Shown piece after piece: positions 45,240 through 56,890 of a stretch of 64,000 nucleotides of DNA. This stretch comes from Fistularia commersonii. Lineage: Eukaryota > Chordata > Actinopteri > Syngnathiformes > Fistulariidae. The notes beneath the pieces are model-generated. The model was not told the origin of the DNA, did not search any database, and was given only the letters and a program-made list of their open reading frames with translations. Positions within the stretch are counted from its first letter, which is position 1. Every line of letters begins with the position of its first letter. The translations under genes were made by a program, and so were the position numbers. Location of the stretch: positions 5,002,001 to 5,066,000 of the forward strand of contig JBBMNZ010000015.1 of the NCBI GenBank assembly GCA_037954325.1, in the 5' to 3' direction.

Positions 45240-47069
45240 TGTAGAAATGGCAACAGTAACACTGCTTGGTCGCCCTCATTTGGCGGAACATCTAACAGCC
45301 ACAGGCTCACGAAAGCAGTGCATGGCATATCAGTCTAATTAGGCAGAAGACATTGGCGCCCACCTACTGAAAAGGAAAACCAGACTGTGAGAAGTATGTT
45401 TTGCTTTGAGTTACCAAATACTTTGCGGTCTTGATGCCTGCAGGCAAACTGTAGATTCAAGCTTAAATCAGCTCTATTATTTGTATATTTGAGCAAGAGC
45501 TTAAATTAGATTTTTCTACAGCTTATTCGAGGAGGTTCAATATGGGTTACAACGGGCTATGCATTCCGGAATTTGAAGCCAAGACTGGCTAAAAAAGATC
45601 CTTAATCAGATGCAATTTCAAAAATGTACGATCCATTATAACCATGTGTTCTTTTTTTTCTTAAGAACATGCTTAATTTTCCCAGCTACCCATCAAAGCA
45701 CAATCGTACTGTCTGTTCTTCACAAGAAAATAGGTGTAACTGAGCATTCTGAAATTGAGAAAATAGACACAGTGATCTGGTCCACAGCAAGCTAAATGAA
45801 GAGTGATTAACCCATGATTCTGGCAGATTTTGCCTTTGGTATGAAAAGCTGGATGGACTTGAGGGAAAAGGCAGATGTTGAATTATCTGAACATGCCTTG
45901 AGGTCTCAAACAATTTTCATCTTGGTTTATGTAAAAGCTGCAGCAACATTGGATGTAGAATGTCATGAGTATTCACCAATTAGATCTTCAGCCTTCTACA
46001 TGACAAAACTGATATACTTTTGATACTGAAAATCCTGACTTGATCATTATCTGTTTGACTGATCTTTTACTGAAACTGAATATGCTCATTCTCTAATTAC
46101 TGATTTCACTCTCCAATAGGGTATATTTACGGAATCGTGTTTGTTTGGCATATGGTGCTGTTAGTGTAATTCACCCAAAAATTTGTATAATCCACCAAAA
46201 ACATTTTCTCACCTGAAAGCCATTTATTAGACCATTTTAAATGTATTAATTTATTTCATTTTATTTTATTGTATTTTTTATAATGATAAATTGAATGATT
46301 TTCTTGAACAGCCTGAAGCAATGACAAGTTGAGAGTGATGTGTGTCTGTTTCACATTTGAGGTTTGATTGCTGCAACTGTCAAGCTTGTGCTATTGTGAC
46401 AGGAGACGAGGTGCTGGTGTCTATGACTGAATCACTCCCAGGGATCCATGGCTGCCTGTAACCGCAAAACGGCTTGGGTGGATATCTGATAAAAAAACGC
46501 TCGATCCAGCTGCATTAGGCACGAAAGACACTTAAAGCACTGGATCAGAATCACACAGGCATTGTTTGAAGGCTGTGTGGTTATTATAAGAGAGCTGGAA
46601 ATGGAAGTGGAGGAGGGAGGGTAATAGGGCAAATACAATTTAGTTTGCAGGTAATATAAATGAGTGTTTCACAAAACTAACATTTTCACTTCACTATTTT
46701 ATTGCCTGGATCTGTTACACAACCGAGTTTAGAACATGGTTTTCTGACATATCTGTTATTACACCCACATAAGCTTGGGTAAAATAACAAAAATCAAGGG
46801 CTTTCTTAAGCTATCATTTTGAGGTTCCAGATAGCAACATATTTGAATTTAAGAAAGGTGTTTATATACTCAACTTATATTAAAAATAAATTTGATGTCA
46901 AACAATACTGAAGAGCATAACCTTATCATGAAGCATCAAAATACAGCTCCCACGATGGGATTTTTTAGAATATGTGGGCTTCAATTTTTGGCGTCTATGA
47001 AAACAGAATGTAAAAATAAAAATGTCTAAAGATGTAAATCGTAAATTGTTTCAATTTCTTTAATGCTTT
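45240..47069. other. unassigned DNA with candidate constrained blocks
   Basis: No gene. The segments 45245-45370 and 46380-46630 are less AT-rich and lack repeats. The latter contains AACCGCAAA at 46460-46468 (RUNX-like) and TGATAA near 46487 (GATA-like). A 69-codon frame at 45814-46023 has no family resemblance. Confidence 0.35.
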
Positions 47070-47170
47070 CACACCTCGTGGTTTCAAAGCGCTTTACTTT
47101 ATATTATTCACACATATACTCATACACCAATGGGGGTAGAGCTGCTGTACGGACTGCTAACCAGCAAAAC
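47070..47170 (-). repeat. SINE/LINE-type fish repeat fragment
   Basis: CACACCTCGTGGTTTCAAAGCGCTTTAC, TTCACACATATACTCATACACCAATGGGGGTAGAGCTGC resembles inverted fish repeats with an AAGCGCTTT motif and a CACACACC...GATGGG block. The family is not fixed. Confidence 0.45.
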
Positions 47171-47589
47171 TGGGAGTAAATGACCAGTATTGTCAATAAG
47201 GTCATCAATATTGTAACTCAAATTGGCATTGGTGTTCCAGTGTATGAACTTTGGAAGTGTTTAACTGCCACAAACCAAAGCCTAACTTTTTGGTGAACAT
47301 GTGGCGGTTTGCAGCATCTTTAGTATTGAATAGAGGACTTCGAAATACTCAGTGTACTTTGATCAAGCTATTTTAAGGCAATGAGGTCCTGAACGAAGAT
47401 CCCAACCTGGAAGTGTCAGCTTGTGCTTGAACCTGGTTAGCTGTCATTCCATGCCTCGCTCTGATAGGGTTTTGTTATCCACTGTGCCATACAAAGCCGT
47501 GCACAAAAAGTACTGCCTCAAGTTGATTGACAGCATCAAACTTGGAGAGAGAAGAGTTTGTGGATACAAGTGATTGTCCTGGTGATATA
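47171..47589. other. unassigned DNA
   Basis: Nothing recognised. Confidence 0.4.
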
Positions 47590-49001
47590 CAGTCGAGAAA
47601 AAAAAAAATCTAGTCAGCCAGCAATTGTGCACGTTCTCCCACTTAAAAAGATGATAGAGGCCTACACTTTTCATCATAGGTACACTTCATCTATGAGAGA
47701 CAGAATGTGGAAGAACAAATACAGAAAGTCTCTAGCTCATTTTTAAAGAATTTATTTGCAAATCATGGTGGAAAAAGGATTTGGTGACCTACAAACAAGC
47801 AAGATTTCTGTCTCTCACAGACCTGTAACTTCTTTTTTAAGAGGGCCATTAGTCCTCCATAAGTTACCTGTATTAATGGTACCTGTTAGAGCTAGTTATC
47901 AGAATAAAAGACATCTTTCCACAACCTCAAACAGTCACACTCCAAACTCAATTATGGCCAAGACCAAAGAGCTGTCCAAGGATACCAGAAACAAAACTGT
48001 AGACGTGCACCAGGCTGAAAAGACTGAATCTGCAATAGGTAAGCAACTTGGTTAAAGAAATCAACTGTGGGAGCAATTATTAGAAACTGGAAGACGCAAG
48101 ATCTCACCCCGTGGGGTCAAAATGATTACAAGAACGGCGAGCAAAAATCCCAGAACCACGCGAGGGGACCTTCTAAATGGCCTGCAGAGAGCCGGGACCG
48201 AAGTAACAAAGGCTATCATCAGTAACACACTATGGCGCCAGGGACTCAAATCCTGCAGTGCCAGATGTGTCCCCCTGCTTAAGCCAGTACATGTCTAGGC
48301 CTGTCTGAAGTTTGAAAGCATTTGGATGAACCAGAAGAGGATGGGGAGAATTTCCTATGGTGAGATGAAACCAAAATAGAACTTTTTGATAAAAATTCAA
48401 CTTGTCGTTTTTGGAGGAGAAAGAATGCTGAGTTGCATCCAAATAACACCATACCTACTGTGAAGCATGGCGGTGGAAACATCACGCTCTGGGGCTGTTT
48501 TTTTGCAAAAAAGCGAACAGAACGACTGATCCTTATAAAGGAAAGAATTAACAGGGCCATGTATCGTGAGATTTTGAGTGAAAACCTCCTTCCATCAGCA
48601 AGGGCATTGAAGATGAATCATGACTGGGTCTTTCAGCATGACAATGATTCCTAACAAACCAACCGGGCAACGAAGGAATGGCTTCGTAAGAAGCATTTCA
48701 AGGCCAAAATATCAGCAACAATGTGAGAAAACTTTGTGAAGACAGAAAACATTTGACCTCCATCATTGCCAACAAAGGGTATAAAGGAAAATCTTGAGAT
48801 GAACTTTTGTTATTGACCAAATACTTATTTTCTACCATAATTTGCAAATAGATTATTTAATAATCAGACTATGTGATTTCATGGATTTTTTTTTGCATTC
48901 TGTCTCGTAGTTGAAGAGTACCTATGATGAAAATTACAGGCCTCTCTTTGTCTTTTTAAGTGGGAGAACTTGCACACTTGCATACTTTTATTACTCACCT
49001 G
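47590..49001 (+). mobile_element. Tc1-type transposon with both ends, internally deleted
   Basis: The left end CAGTCGAGAAAAAAAAAAATC follows a TA. The right end ...CATACTTTTATTACTCACCTG is followed by TA at 49002-49003. The inner terminal-repeat block TTCTCCCACTTAAAAAGATG (47633-47652) pairs with CTTTTTAAGTGGGAGAA at 48953-48969. The transposase starts at ATG 47954 and recurs in pieces to about 48780: MAKTKELSKDTRNKTVDVHQ, CSARCVPLLKPVHV-type region, MHPNNTIPTVKHGGGNITLW and FQHDND. Two deletions are visible by comparison with its sister and with 56893-58497: one in the linker near 48097 and one near 48703 that removes the region with the third catalytic residue. Confidence 0.92.
47954..48790 (+). 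pseudogene. Tc1-type transposase pseudogene (DDE type)
   Basis: MAKTKELSKDTRNK at the start. The first catalytic aspartate region is the DETKIELF block near 48366-48390, preceded by an in-frame TGA. NTIPTVKHGGGNITLWGCF and ILIKERINRAMYREILSENL are readable in the 48433-48654 frame. The second aspartate lies in FQHDNDS just before a stop at 48652. The segment carrying the glutamate of the DD34E triad is deleted. The enzyme would cut and paste the element at TA sites; this copy cannot. Confidence 0.88.
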
Positions 49002-49954
49002 TAAAAGTGTTAAGAAATTTAGGCAGACGGGCTTCGTTTAGGAATAGGATGACATTCAGTTTCAATGATGTTTGAACCAAAGCAATGAGAAATAAAAAAA
49101 AAAAGACGAGAACAGCAAAAACTGAAAGGGATCTGATTAAATTATAGATGGCAATCTTACAAGAGGCTCAAATACCATGGACAGCATTGGATGGTGACAG
49201 TGTCAGTGACTTTCAATTACTTCTGTGGTTATTCTTCCTACCTGCCTGGCAATGTCCGCATTCTCTTTTTTTTTTGCCAGGTTTTCAGTTACATTCCTCT
49301 CAGTAATCCTCCCTGTCTCTAAATAGCTTAATTCTGGATTTCAATTAACATAATGGATCACTATTGCAGGCCTGATGGTATTTTGGGGGGGGAAAGTGTT
49401 TCACAAATTGCAGTAATGGTCCTTTTAATGAACATTGGTTTGTTGTTTTGTCTTAAATTATATCCCTCTTTTGTTTTCGTGACGTGAAAATGATTACACT
49501 AAATTCAAGCAGTAGCTTGTCTCCAAAAGCCGCGGCCATGTCAGATCCAATCAGTAAATTCAATCAATGTGACAATTACAGTAGATTTGTTAAGCCTCTT
49601 GATCGCATGACTTTTAAACTTGAAATCATTTGAAACTTTAAATGTGAAAGCAAATGTCAGAACAATTCAGAACACAGATTAATAGGTTTTGACAGAGCAA
49701 ATTTCTTGCAGAACTGCACCCATCTCCTCTGCTTGGCAGTATACTTTTTCATGTAGATCCTCTTGTGGTGCTCAAAATTTGACATTTTATTGACATCTAT
49801 GAAATGTAAGAAATGTTTCTCTACCAAAAACATTCCTAGTTCTTAAAGTAATTCACAGACTTACGGATGATCAGTTTCAGCTTGGTTCAGGACAGTTTCA
49901 TCTGAAGAGAACTGAAGTTCTTCATAAAATTGCCTGTTGTATGTTACCCTGCTT
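49002..49954. other. unassigned DNA with a candidate constrained block
   Basis: No gene. 49495-49690 is repeat-free, with CCGCGGCCATG near 49531, CCAATCAG at 49547 and TCAATCAATGTGACAATTACAG. Only a candidate for conserved non-coding DNA. Confidence 0.35.
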
Positions 49955-50250
49955 CGATTCAGACATGGGACCTTTCTGTGTGGAGTGTGCATGTTCTTCT
50001 GGCGTGTGTGTGGGTTTCCGTGGGATTTTCCTTGGGATTCTCCAGTTTCCTCCCACAGTCCAAAAACATGCAGGGAGTGAATTGGTAAAATTGCCCAGCT
50101 GTGTAAATTAGAGAGTGGCTGTCTGTTGATGTGGCCCTGCGATTGATTTGCAACCAGTCCAGGATGCCCCCCCCCCGCCTGGTGGCAACTTGGATAGGCA
50201 ACAGCATTCCCTGTGACCCTATTAGATGGATATTAGGGGGATGAGGCATT
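49955..50250 (+). repeat. fish-type interspersed repeat, well-preserved copy
   Basis: TTCGATTCAGACATGGG, CCTTTCTGTGTGGAGTGTGCATGTTC, TTTCCTCCCACAGTCCAAAAACATG, GGCCCTGCGATTGATTTGCAACCAGTCC and GGCAACTTGGATAGGC occur in the canonical order. A C-run at 50167-50175 is common in the family. It ends in ATGGATATTAGGGGGATGA. Confidence 0.85.
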
Positions 50251-50284
50251 TGAAGTTGGAGTGGTTGTAGTTAGAGCCGAGCTG

Positions 50285-50381
50285 ACTGCTCGCCTGGTGG
50301 AGCAGTTAGGCTGCCTTTTGCTCATGGTTCATCCCTAATGGGTTAAATGCAGTAGTCAAATAATGCTGATATTGTGCTGTA
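50285..50381 (+). repeat. SINE-type fragment at the RTE copy C target
   Basis: GCCTGGTGGAGCAGTTAGGCTGCCTTTTGCTCATGGTTCATCCCTAATGGG matches the body of 43505-43725 (GGCAGCC...CTCATGGTTCATCC). The tail is not recognisable. RTE copy C inserted just downstream. Confidence 0.6.
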
Positions 50382-50400
50382 TGTATAACTGAATGTGACT
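50382..50400. repeat. left target-site duplication of RTE copy C
   Basis: TGTATAACTGAATGTGACT, perfectly repeated at 52864-52882. A 19-bp perfect duplication is typical for target-primed LINE insertion. Confidence 0.93.
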
Positions 50401-50704
50401 TCCTCTTTCAGCTTTTCCCTTCAGGGGTCGTAACAGCGAATCAACTTTCTCCTGTCCTTTCATTCTCGACGATAGTCTTCTATCCCATAGTACCTCTGAC
50501 ACTGTTCTCCACCCATTCCAACCTGCTTGAACCCGTCTCTTCACCTCTTTTCCACACTCTTCATTGCTCTGGAATGTTGACCCCAAGTACCTGAAATCCT
50601 CCAGCTTCTTGATCTCCATTCCCTGTAGTCTCACCGTTTCACCTGAGTTCCTCTCATTCACACACATATATTCTGTCTTGCTGAGACTAACTTTCATTCC
50701 TCTC

Positions 50705-51134
50705 CTATTCGGAGCATACGTCCAGCTCTAGATTTTCCTCTGCCTGTTTTCTGCTCTCAACACAGATCACAATGTCATCTGCAAACATCATGGTCCGTGG
50801 AGATACCTGTCTCTCATCCGTCAGCCTGTCCATCACCACTGCAGACAAGAAGGGGCTCAGAGCTGATCCTTGATGGAGTCCCACCTCCACCTTGAACTTT
50901 TCTGTTACCCCTACAGCACACCGCACCACTGTTTCAGCTAGCATACATGTCCTGCACCAGTCTAACATACTTCTCTGCCGCTCCAGACTTCGTCATACAA
51001 TACCAGAGCTCCTCTCTTGGCACCCTGTCATATGCTTTTTCTAGGTCTACAAAAACACAATGCAGCTCCCTCTGGCCTTCTCTGTACTTCTCGATCAGCA
51101 TTTTTAAAGCAAAGAATGCATCTGTTGTACTCAT
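50705..51134 (-). pseudogene. reverse transcriptase palm region of RTE copy C
   Basis: VFVDLEKAYDRVPREELWY (first catalytic aspartate block) and, after a frameshift near 50950, VRCAVGVTEKFKVEVGLHQG, SALSPF and MFADDIVIC (catalytic FADD box). Both catalytic motifs are intact; the frame is not. Confidence 0.88.
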
Positions 51135-52786
51135 GAAGCCATACTGCTATTCACAAATGCTTACCTCTGCTCTCAGTCTAGTTTCCACTACTCTTTCCCT
51201 AACTTCATTGTATGGCTCATTAACTTTATCCCTCTATGGTTGCTGCAATTCTGCACATCCTCCTTATTCTCAAAAATAGGCCTCACCACACTTCGTCTCA
51301 ATTCTCCTGGCTTCTTCTCACTCTCTAAGATCCTGTTGAATAATCGAGTCAGACACTCTACCGCTACCTCTCCTAGACACTTCCACAGGTAAATCATCGG
51401 GATCAACTGCCTTTCCACTCTTCACCCTCTTCAATGCCTTCCTCACTTCCCTTTCACTAATCTCTGCTATTTAGTGGTCTACAATAGTCACATCGTCAAC
51501 CCTTGCCTCTCTTTCATTTTCTGCATTCATCAGCTCTTCAAAGTACTCTTTCCATCTTCCCATCACTCTTCTAGCATCTATCAATACATTTCCCTATCAA
51601 TCCTTAATCACCCAGACCTGTTGTTCATCCTTTCCATCATTATCGCTTTGTTTTGCCAACCTGTATAAAACATTCTCTCCCTCCTTACTGTTCAGCCAAG
51701 CATACTGGTCATCGCTCGCCTTTTGTTTTGCATTTGCTACTTCTATCTTTGCCTTACGTTGTACCTCCCTGTACTCCTGTCTGTTCTCTTCAGTCCTCTC
51801 AGTATCCCACTGCTTCTTTGCTAACTGCTTTCTCTGTATATACTCCTGCACTTCCTCATTCCACCACCAAGTCTCCTCATCTACTTTCCTTCCAGATGAC
51901 ACACCAAGTACTCTCCTAGCTGTCTCCCTGATAACACCAGCTGTTGTTGTTCAATCATCGGGAAGCTCTCCCCGACCACCCAGAGCCTTTCTCAACTCCT
52001 ACCTGAGAACCACATAACACTCCTCCCTTTTCAACTCCCACCATTTTGTCCTCACTCTGCCTTTGTCCTCTTGATCTTCTACAAACCACCATCCTATGCT
52101 GCCTGGCCACACTCTCACCTACAACTGCTTTTCAGTCACTGATCTTGATCAGGTTACCTCGTCTATACAATATGTAGTCTACCTGCATGCTCCTACCCCC
52201 GCTCTTATAAGTTACATTATGCTCCCTTTTTTCTGAAAAAAAAAAGTTCACTACAGCCATTTCCATCCTTTTTGCAAAATCTATCACCAATTTCAGACTC
52301 ATAAGTCTATCTGACATTCTTTCACCTCCAGAACGTTCCTAAAAAAAACTCCTCCTTCAAGATAACTCCTACTCCCTTTCCCTTCCTGTCAGTACCATAA
52401 TAGTACAACTTAGTCTGCTCCTAAGCTTCTAGTCTAACTACCTTTTCACCTGGTCTCCTGGACACACAGTATATCCACTTTCCTTCTCTGCATCATGTCG
52501 ACCAACTCTCTACCTTCTCCTGTCATAGTCCAATATTCAAAGTCCCTACTCTCAGTTCCAGACTCTTGCCTTTCGACTTCTGTCTCTGCTTCCGAATACC
52601 CCTTCCTCCTCTCCTCCTTTGACCAACAGTAGTCCAGTCTCCATCTGTACCAATGGCAGTCGTTGTTAACTTGGGCTTGACCGATCTGGTATGATCTGGT
52701 TATTATTGTTGATTAGCTTGTTTGGTTTTGTAAAAGTTTTACGCCGGATGCTCTTCCTCACGCAGGTCTATCCAGGCTTGGGACCA

Positions 52787-52860
52787 GCTCAGGGAGACAC
52801 TCCTCTGTGTCCCCTTGAGGCTGGCTCAGGGAGACACAGGCCAGTGCTGCCCTGAGGCTG
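52787..52860. repeat. two 37-bp tandem units in the 5' UTR of RTE copy C
   Basis: Unit 1 is 52787-52823 and unit 2 is 52824-52860. Both start GCTCAGGGAGACAC and end TGAGGCTG. Copy A has a single unit at 29408-29444. Tandem 5' monomers often carry promoter activity in LINEs; that is an inference here. Confidence 0.8.
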
Positions 52861-52863
52861 CAT

Positions 52864-52882
52864 TGTATAACTGAATGTGACT
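52864..52882. repeat. right target-site duplication of RTE copy C
   Basis: Perfect partner of 50382-50400. Confidence 0.93.
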
Positions 52883-54367
52883 ATGTTGTTGAATATAAAT
52901 AAACTAATTAGACAAACAACAATATGAAAATGATGATATCCTAATGTGAATGTTTAATTTATCTACTTTATGCCTGCAAAATGATCAGCAGTGTCACTCT
53001 AGTTGCAATGGTCTTCACTTTTGTGTGTCATATGCTCATCAGTTTCTCTAAATCGAAGAGTAGACTTTCTAGCAATGATTTGCTAATAATCATTTTGGTT
53101 CTCTTTTCTACAGACAACATAAAATGACATTTGAGGTGGTCTCATGGCACATCTATGTTTTTAAATTTTTGTTAATGTTTTGCAAGCTTTGTCTTTTTTA
53201 AGAAGTGGCATATTTTCATAATTACATTTATTATAATGTGAAAATTAAATAGATTATGACATCTGACAACCAGAATGGAAGCCAATTGTCTTAACTCACC
53301 TAATATGGTGATAAACTACCAATACCGAAATATGAAAATCAATGGGCTTACAACTTCAGAAAATACCTCTAGCTGTTTGAATGGCTTTTTATTTTGTTTC
53401 TTTTTCCAAAAGCTAGTGTTATAATTTCATATTTCAAATCAATCTTGAAAAAAATATATTTTGAAATCAACACACAGAATCGAGTTAGTCTTGGAAGGCT
53501 CACATGTTTTTCTATTTATTGTTGGTCGTGTTTTTGTGTGGTGACCAAAGATGATCTGACTGAAATGTCAGCAGAAATAGTACATGTCGTTCTTCTGTGT
53601 CTTATTCATTCTAAACCAGAAAATCTCACAAACGCCTCCCTCACAAACGCCCTTTTTTGACCTCTCATTTACAGATTGGTTTATGTCTCTCTTGCAAGTT
53701 GGACTTTTAAAAGACACTATGAGGCTAAATGATGCTCTTATGGTGCTTCACTTCTGTTGTGTGACAGGTAAACACAGCACCACAGCTGGCACATCTCCTG
53801 CCAGATGCTGCCTGTCCATTTGGTGACATAAACTGAACATAGAAAATGCAATCCACCATCTGCCCATAACTTTATCAGTAAAATATACCTCAATATCTAC
53901 TGATTTGGACTGAAATGGAGAGGTGTTAAAAATAAATGTTAACTGTCATTGTTATAATATTGCGGCAGCAATCACCTTAGTGCAAACCTCAGTCCTTGCT
54001 GCACGACACGTACTGAAGTTAAACCATTAACCCTGATTTGACGTTACATTATGATGTGTTTTTCAGTAGTTATAATTTTCTTCAACCATTTATTTTTGGT
54101 TATCACATCAAAAGAGATGTTTTTTTTTCACTTATTCATGATCCATATGCTGATGCCCAAAGTTCACCTTGATCTCAGTGAGGAAAGATAAACAAGGAAG
54201 TCTTTTTTTTTTCTCTCCAGCTACTAGAAGCTGTATAGAAATACTTAACTGAGTTTTAACTGATCATTTCTTATTTTGATTTGATTATGTACAAGTGTTT
54301 AATATGGAAATTGCATACTCTGGATACGGAAGGAGAATAAAAAGGAGAGGAATACAAGATGATTAGT
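52883..54367. other. unassigned AT-rich DNA
   Basis: No gene or element recognised. Open frames at 53394-53660 and 53584-53826 overlap in different phases and resemble no family. Confidence 0.45.
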
Positions 54368-54480
54368 TCATTCATTCATTCAGTCTATACTACTCATCCC
54401 ACAGTCAGCTACACAAACGTATGAGGCAGATTGGATAAAGTTGGCATGAAAGTGACCAGAGTCATTGTAGTTTATTTCTG
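54368..54480 (-). repeat. decayed inverted fish-repeat end
   Basis: TTCATTCATTCATTCAGTCTATACTACTCATCCCACAGTC looks like the inverted (GAAT)n end with the adjacent GGATGAGTAG segment of the fish-type repeat. The rest is too diverged. Confidence 0.45.
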
Positions 54481-56174
54481 TACCTTAAAATCAGTCATAA
54501 GTGCACTGACATGCTGTGCCTTTTGAGTTGTTATGGACTATTTTGTAGGATTTAGAGACAATAGAATGTGTGGCAATGTTGATGTTAACGCACAGCATGT
54601 TATGAGATCCATTTGACACTGATTTTTAAAAAAAGGGTTGTGTCACAGTGCAGTGATGGGTATCTCTTGCTGTCATATTTGGTTTCTGTCATTTGTGTTT
54701 GTTCTTTAATGAAAAAGAATGAGAGGCAAGATGCAGGAGCTGTCTGGTAAACTGATGTGTGCAGTCAGGGGAGGCCCACTGTATACTATACATGCATGCA
54801 CATGACAGATGCTTGAAGGGGGAGGTATGGGGTACAGCAAATGCATTGCTTATCTAAATGTCTTTTAGAAAGAATTATATTTGATGAGGACTACCAGTAA
54901 TAAACTCATAATCGAACCTCATCTATGTGTATTGTCTTTTTGTTTTGAAAATTACACCTAATTATCTATGGATTTATTTAATTACTTTATTTTTCCAGTA
55001 GATGAGCTTATTACAATAAGAATTGTAATTTATAACACAAAAAAATTAAATAAAACCGCTGGGATTTGTAGCGTGGGAACTTAGAACAAGCTCATCTTGA
55101 AGACCATATGCCGCCGTAGGTGTAGAGACTGATGTTAGATGATCAGAGAGGATTTTTTTTCTTTTTTAATCTAATCTAGCAAATGTCACTGAGGGGGCAG
55201 AGTACTTGATATACAAATACACGGACACACACAATGAGTCTCATTGTGTGTTGTAACACATGTAAGCAAATTATTCGAATCCCTTTCAAAATAAACCAAG
55301 AGTAATATTTGCAAAAAGGCTTACTTTTGGGTGGGCTTCAGTAGCATGTTATTCAATGACCTTTATTTCAAAAAACCTGACTCCTTTTTGCGAGTGCAAA
55401 TGGCTGTTTGATAGACAAGGTGTGTCGGTTTGACATAACCACAAAACTTAATTTCCCTGGTTCCTTTACCACCAAAAGTAAAATTGCAGAAGCAAATCTC
55501 TCTTTGTCTCCCCCCCCCCCCCCCCCTCTCTTTTTTATGTTTTTAATGTCTTATTTTGTCATGCATTTGCAAGGTCATCCCCTCGAGATGTGCCATGACT
55601 TGAAGGGCACACAGATTTTCCACATTAGTGTTCAAGGAACTGGATTTAGATGGATTTTAGAAAAATAAGTCCTGAAAGGACAGTTTACTTGACCTTCCTT
55701 CATCATCTTGCACTTATGTGTGAGCCACACCAAAGACCAGGATAAAACATCCATTGATCACCATGAAACATAACCTCCAGTGACATACGGAAACACATAA
55801 AACCATTTAGCACTTTCTTATAGCTCACCTTACATTTCTGGTGCAAGACCCGTCTCTTGGCCTCATTCTCTCCTGTGGGCAGGTGTTCATGAATCATCTG
55901 AATCTCCAAGCCTCTTGACAAATGTTTTCAAACTTACTTGAAGCCGATTTTATTATCTATAAAACTGTTATTTTGGGCAATAACTTAGATGTGAACAAAC
56001 ATAGGATAAAACATACAACTTAATTCATAAGTTTGTTCATTTTTTCATGTTATTATTTATTGATTTATTTATTTACTTATGTATAATATATTGAAAGTAA
56101 ACTGGGTAATAGCTCTCTTTTCAGTCCAGTCATGACCTTTTCTTGATGCAGTTTGGGGGACTTAGATTTCAACA
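54481..56174. other. unassigned DNA with a poly-C tract
   Basis: No gene. An uninterrupted C-run at about 55510-55526 is followed by CT-rich sequence. Short T-runs occur near 55150. Confidence 0.45.
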
Positions 56175-56345
56175 ATGGTTATCAGTGATTAGCGCATCTG
56201 CCTCAAAGCAAGAAGTTCTGTTCTTCAATTCCAACGAAGGATTTTTCTATGTGGAGTTTTCATTTTCTCCCTATCTCTAGCTCCTCAAAAACATGACAGA
56301 CAAGGAAATTGAGTGCAAATCATGTTTTAGAGAATAAAGAAAAAT
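56175..56345 (+). repeat. fish-type interspersed repeat, partial copy
   Basis: CAGTGATTAGCGCATCTGCCTCAAAGCAAGAAG, CTTCAATTCCAACG (decayed B-box), TCTATGTGGAGTTTTCATTTTCTCCC and CTCCTCAAAAACATGACAGACAAGG are colinear with the other copies. Confidence 0.7.
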
Positions 56346-56890
56346 ATCCCACTTACAATTTGATCCAATACATAAATCAATTCATCGAAAAGAAATTTGT
56401 AGAAGTGTAAAATTCAAATTGCTGTGCTAAATTTTTTCACGAAGAGTCATTTAGAAGATGATGCAGTCTTAAACTCCCATCTCAATTGAGAGGCAAAGAA
56501 AATATCTTTGAAAATAGCTACTTTCTGATTACCTCTAATCATTTTGCTAGTTTTAAAGAGCCATGACTTTCAGAGTTTAGTTTTAGGTGGGTATTTACTC
56601 AGCTTTAGATGCATTTAATGATCAATTGAACATTATTTAGATATGATTCATTTCTGATTTTTAGAATTGTTACATTTTATATCACAATAATTTCAAGACA
56701 ATTCCCTGACAAAATAATGGGAGTAATAATGAAGTTCTATAATAATTAATGACTAAATGACTGAAATACTTTATCAAGGTAATTCATCGGCAGCAGTCTG
56801 AGGGAATCGGAAACGGGGTCTTTAAAGCCAACTGTTGAAATGAGACCTACTCTTTAAGATCACCAGGCCTCCTGAGTGGCTTTGACCAAG
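56346..56890. other. unassigned AT-rich DNA
   Basis: Nothing recognised. Confidence 0.45.

Larger units (their letters stand above)
50401..52863 (-). mobile_element. RTE-type LINE copy C, bounded by a perfect 19-bp target duplication
   Basis: Minus-strand element of 2463 bp with the same family motifs as copies A and B: QVDYILYRRGNLIKISD near 52130-52200, a linker frame (51902-51597) with WWNEEVQEYIQRKQLAKK, and a frame at 51134-50934 with GQRELHCVFVDLEKAYDRVP. The polymerase frame (50968-50705) has VEVGLHQGSALSP and MFADDIVIC; the KVSLSKTEYMCVN frame (50697-50356) follows. Compared with copy B it lacks about 400 bp of the ORF C-terminus near 50465 and about 200 bp of the endonuclease near 52290, including the VIGAD segment. 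The 5' UTR ends at GCTGCAT, with two 37-bp tandem units just inside. Confidence 0.95.
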
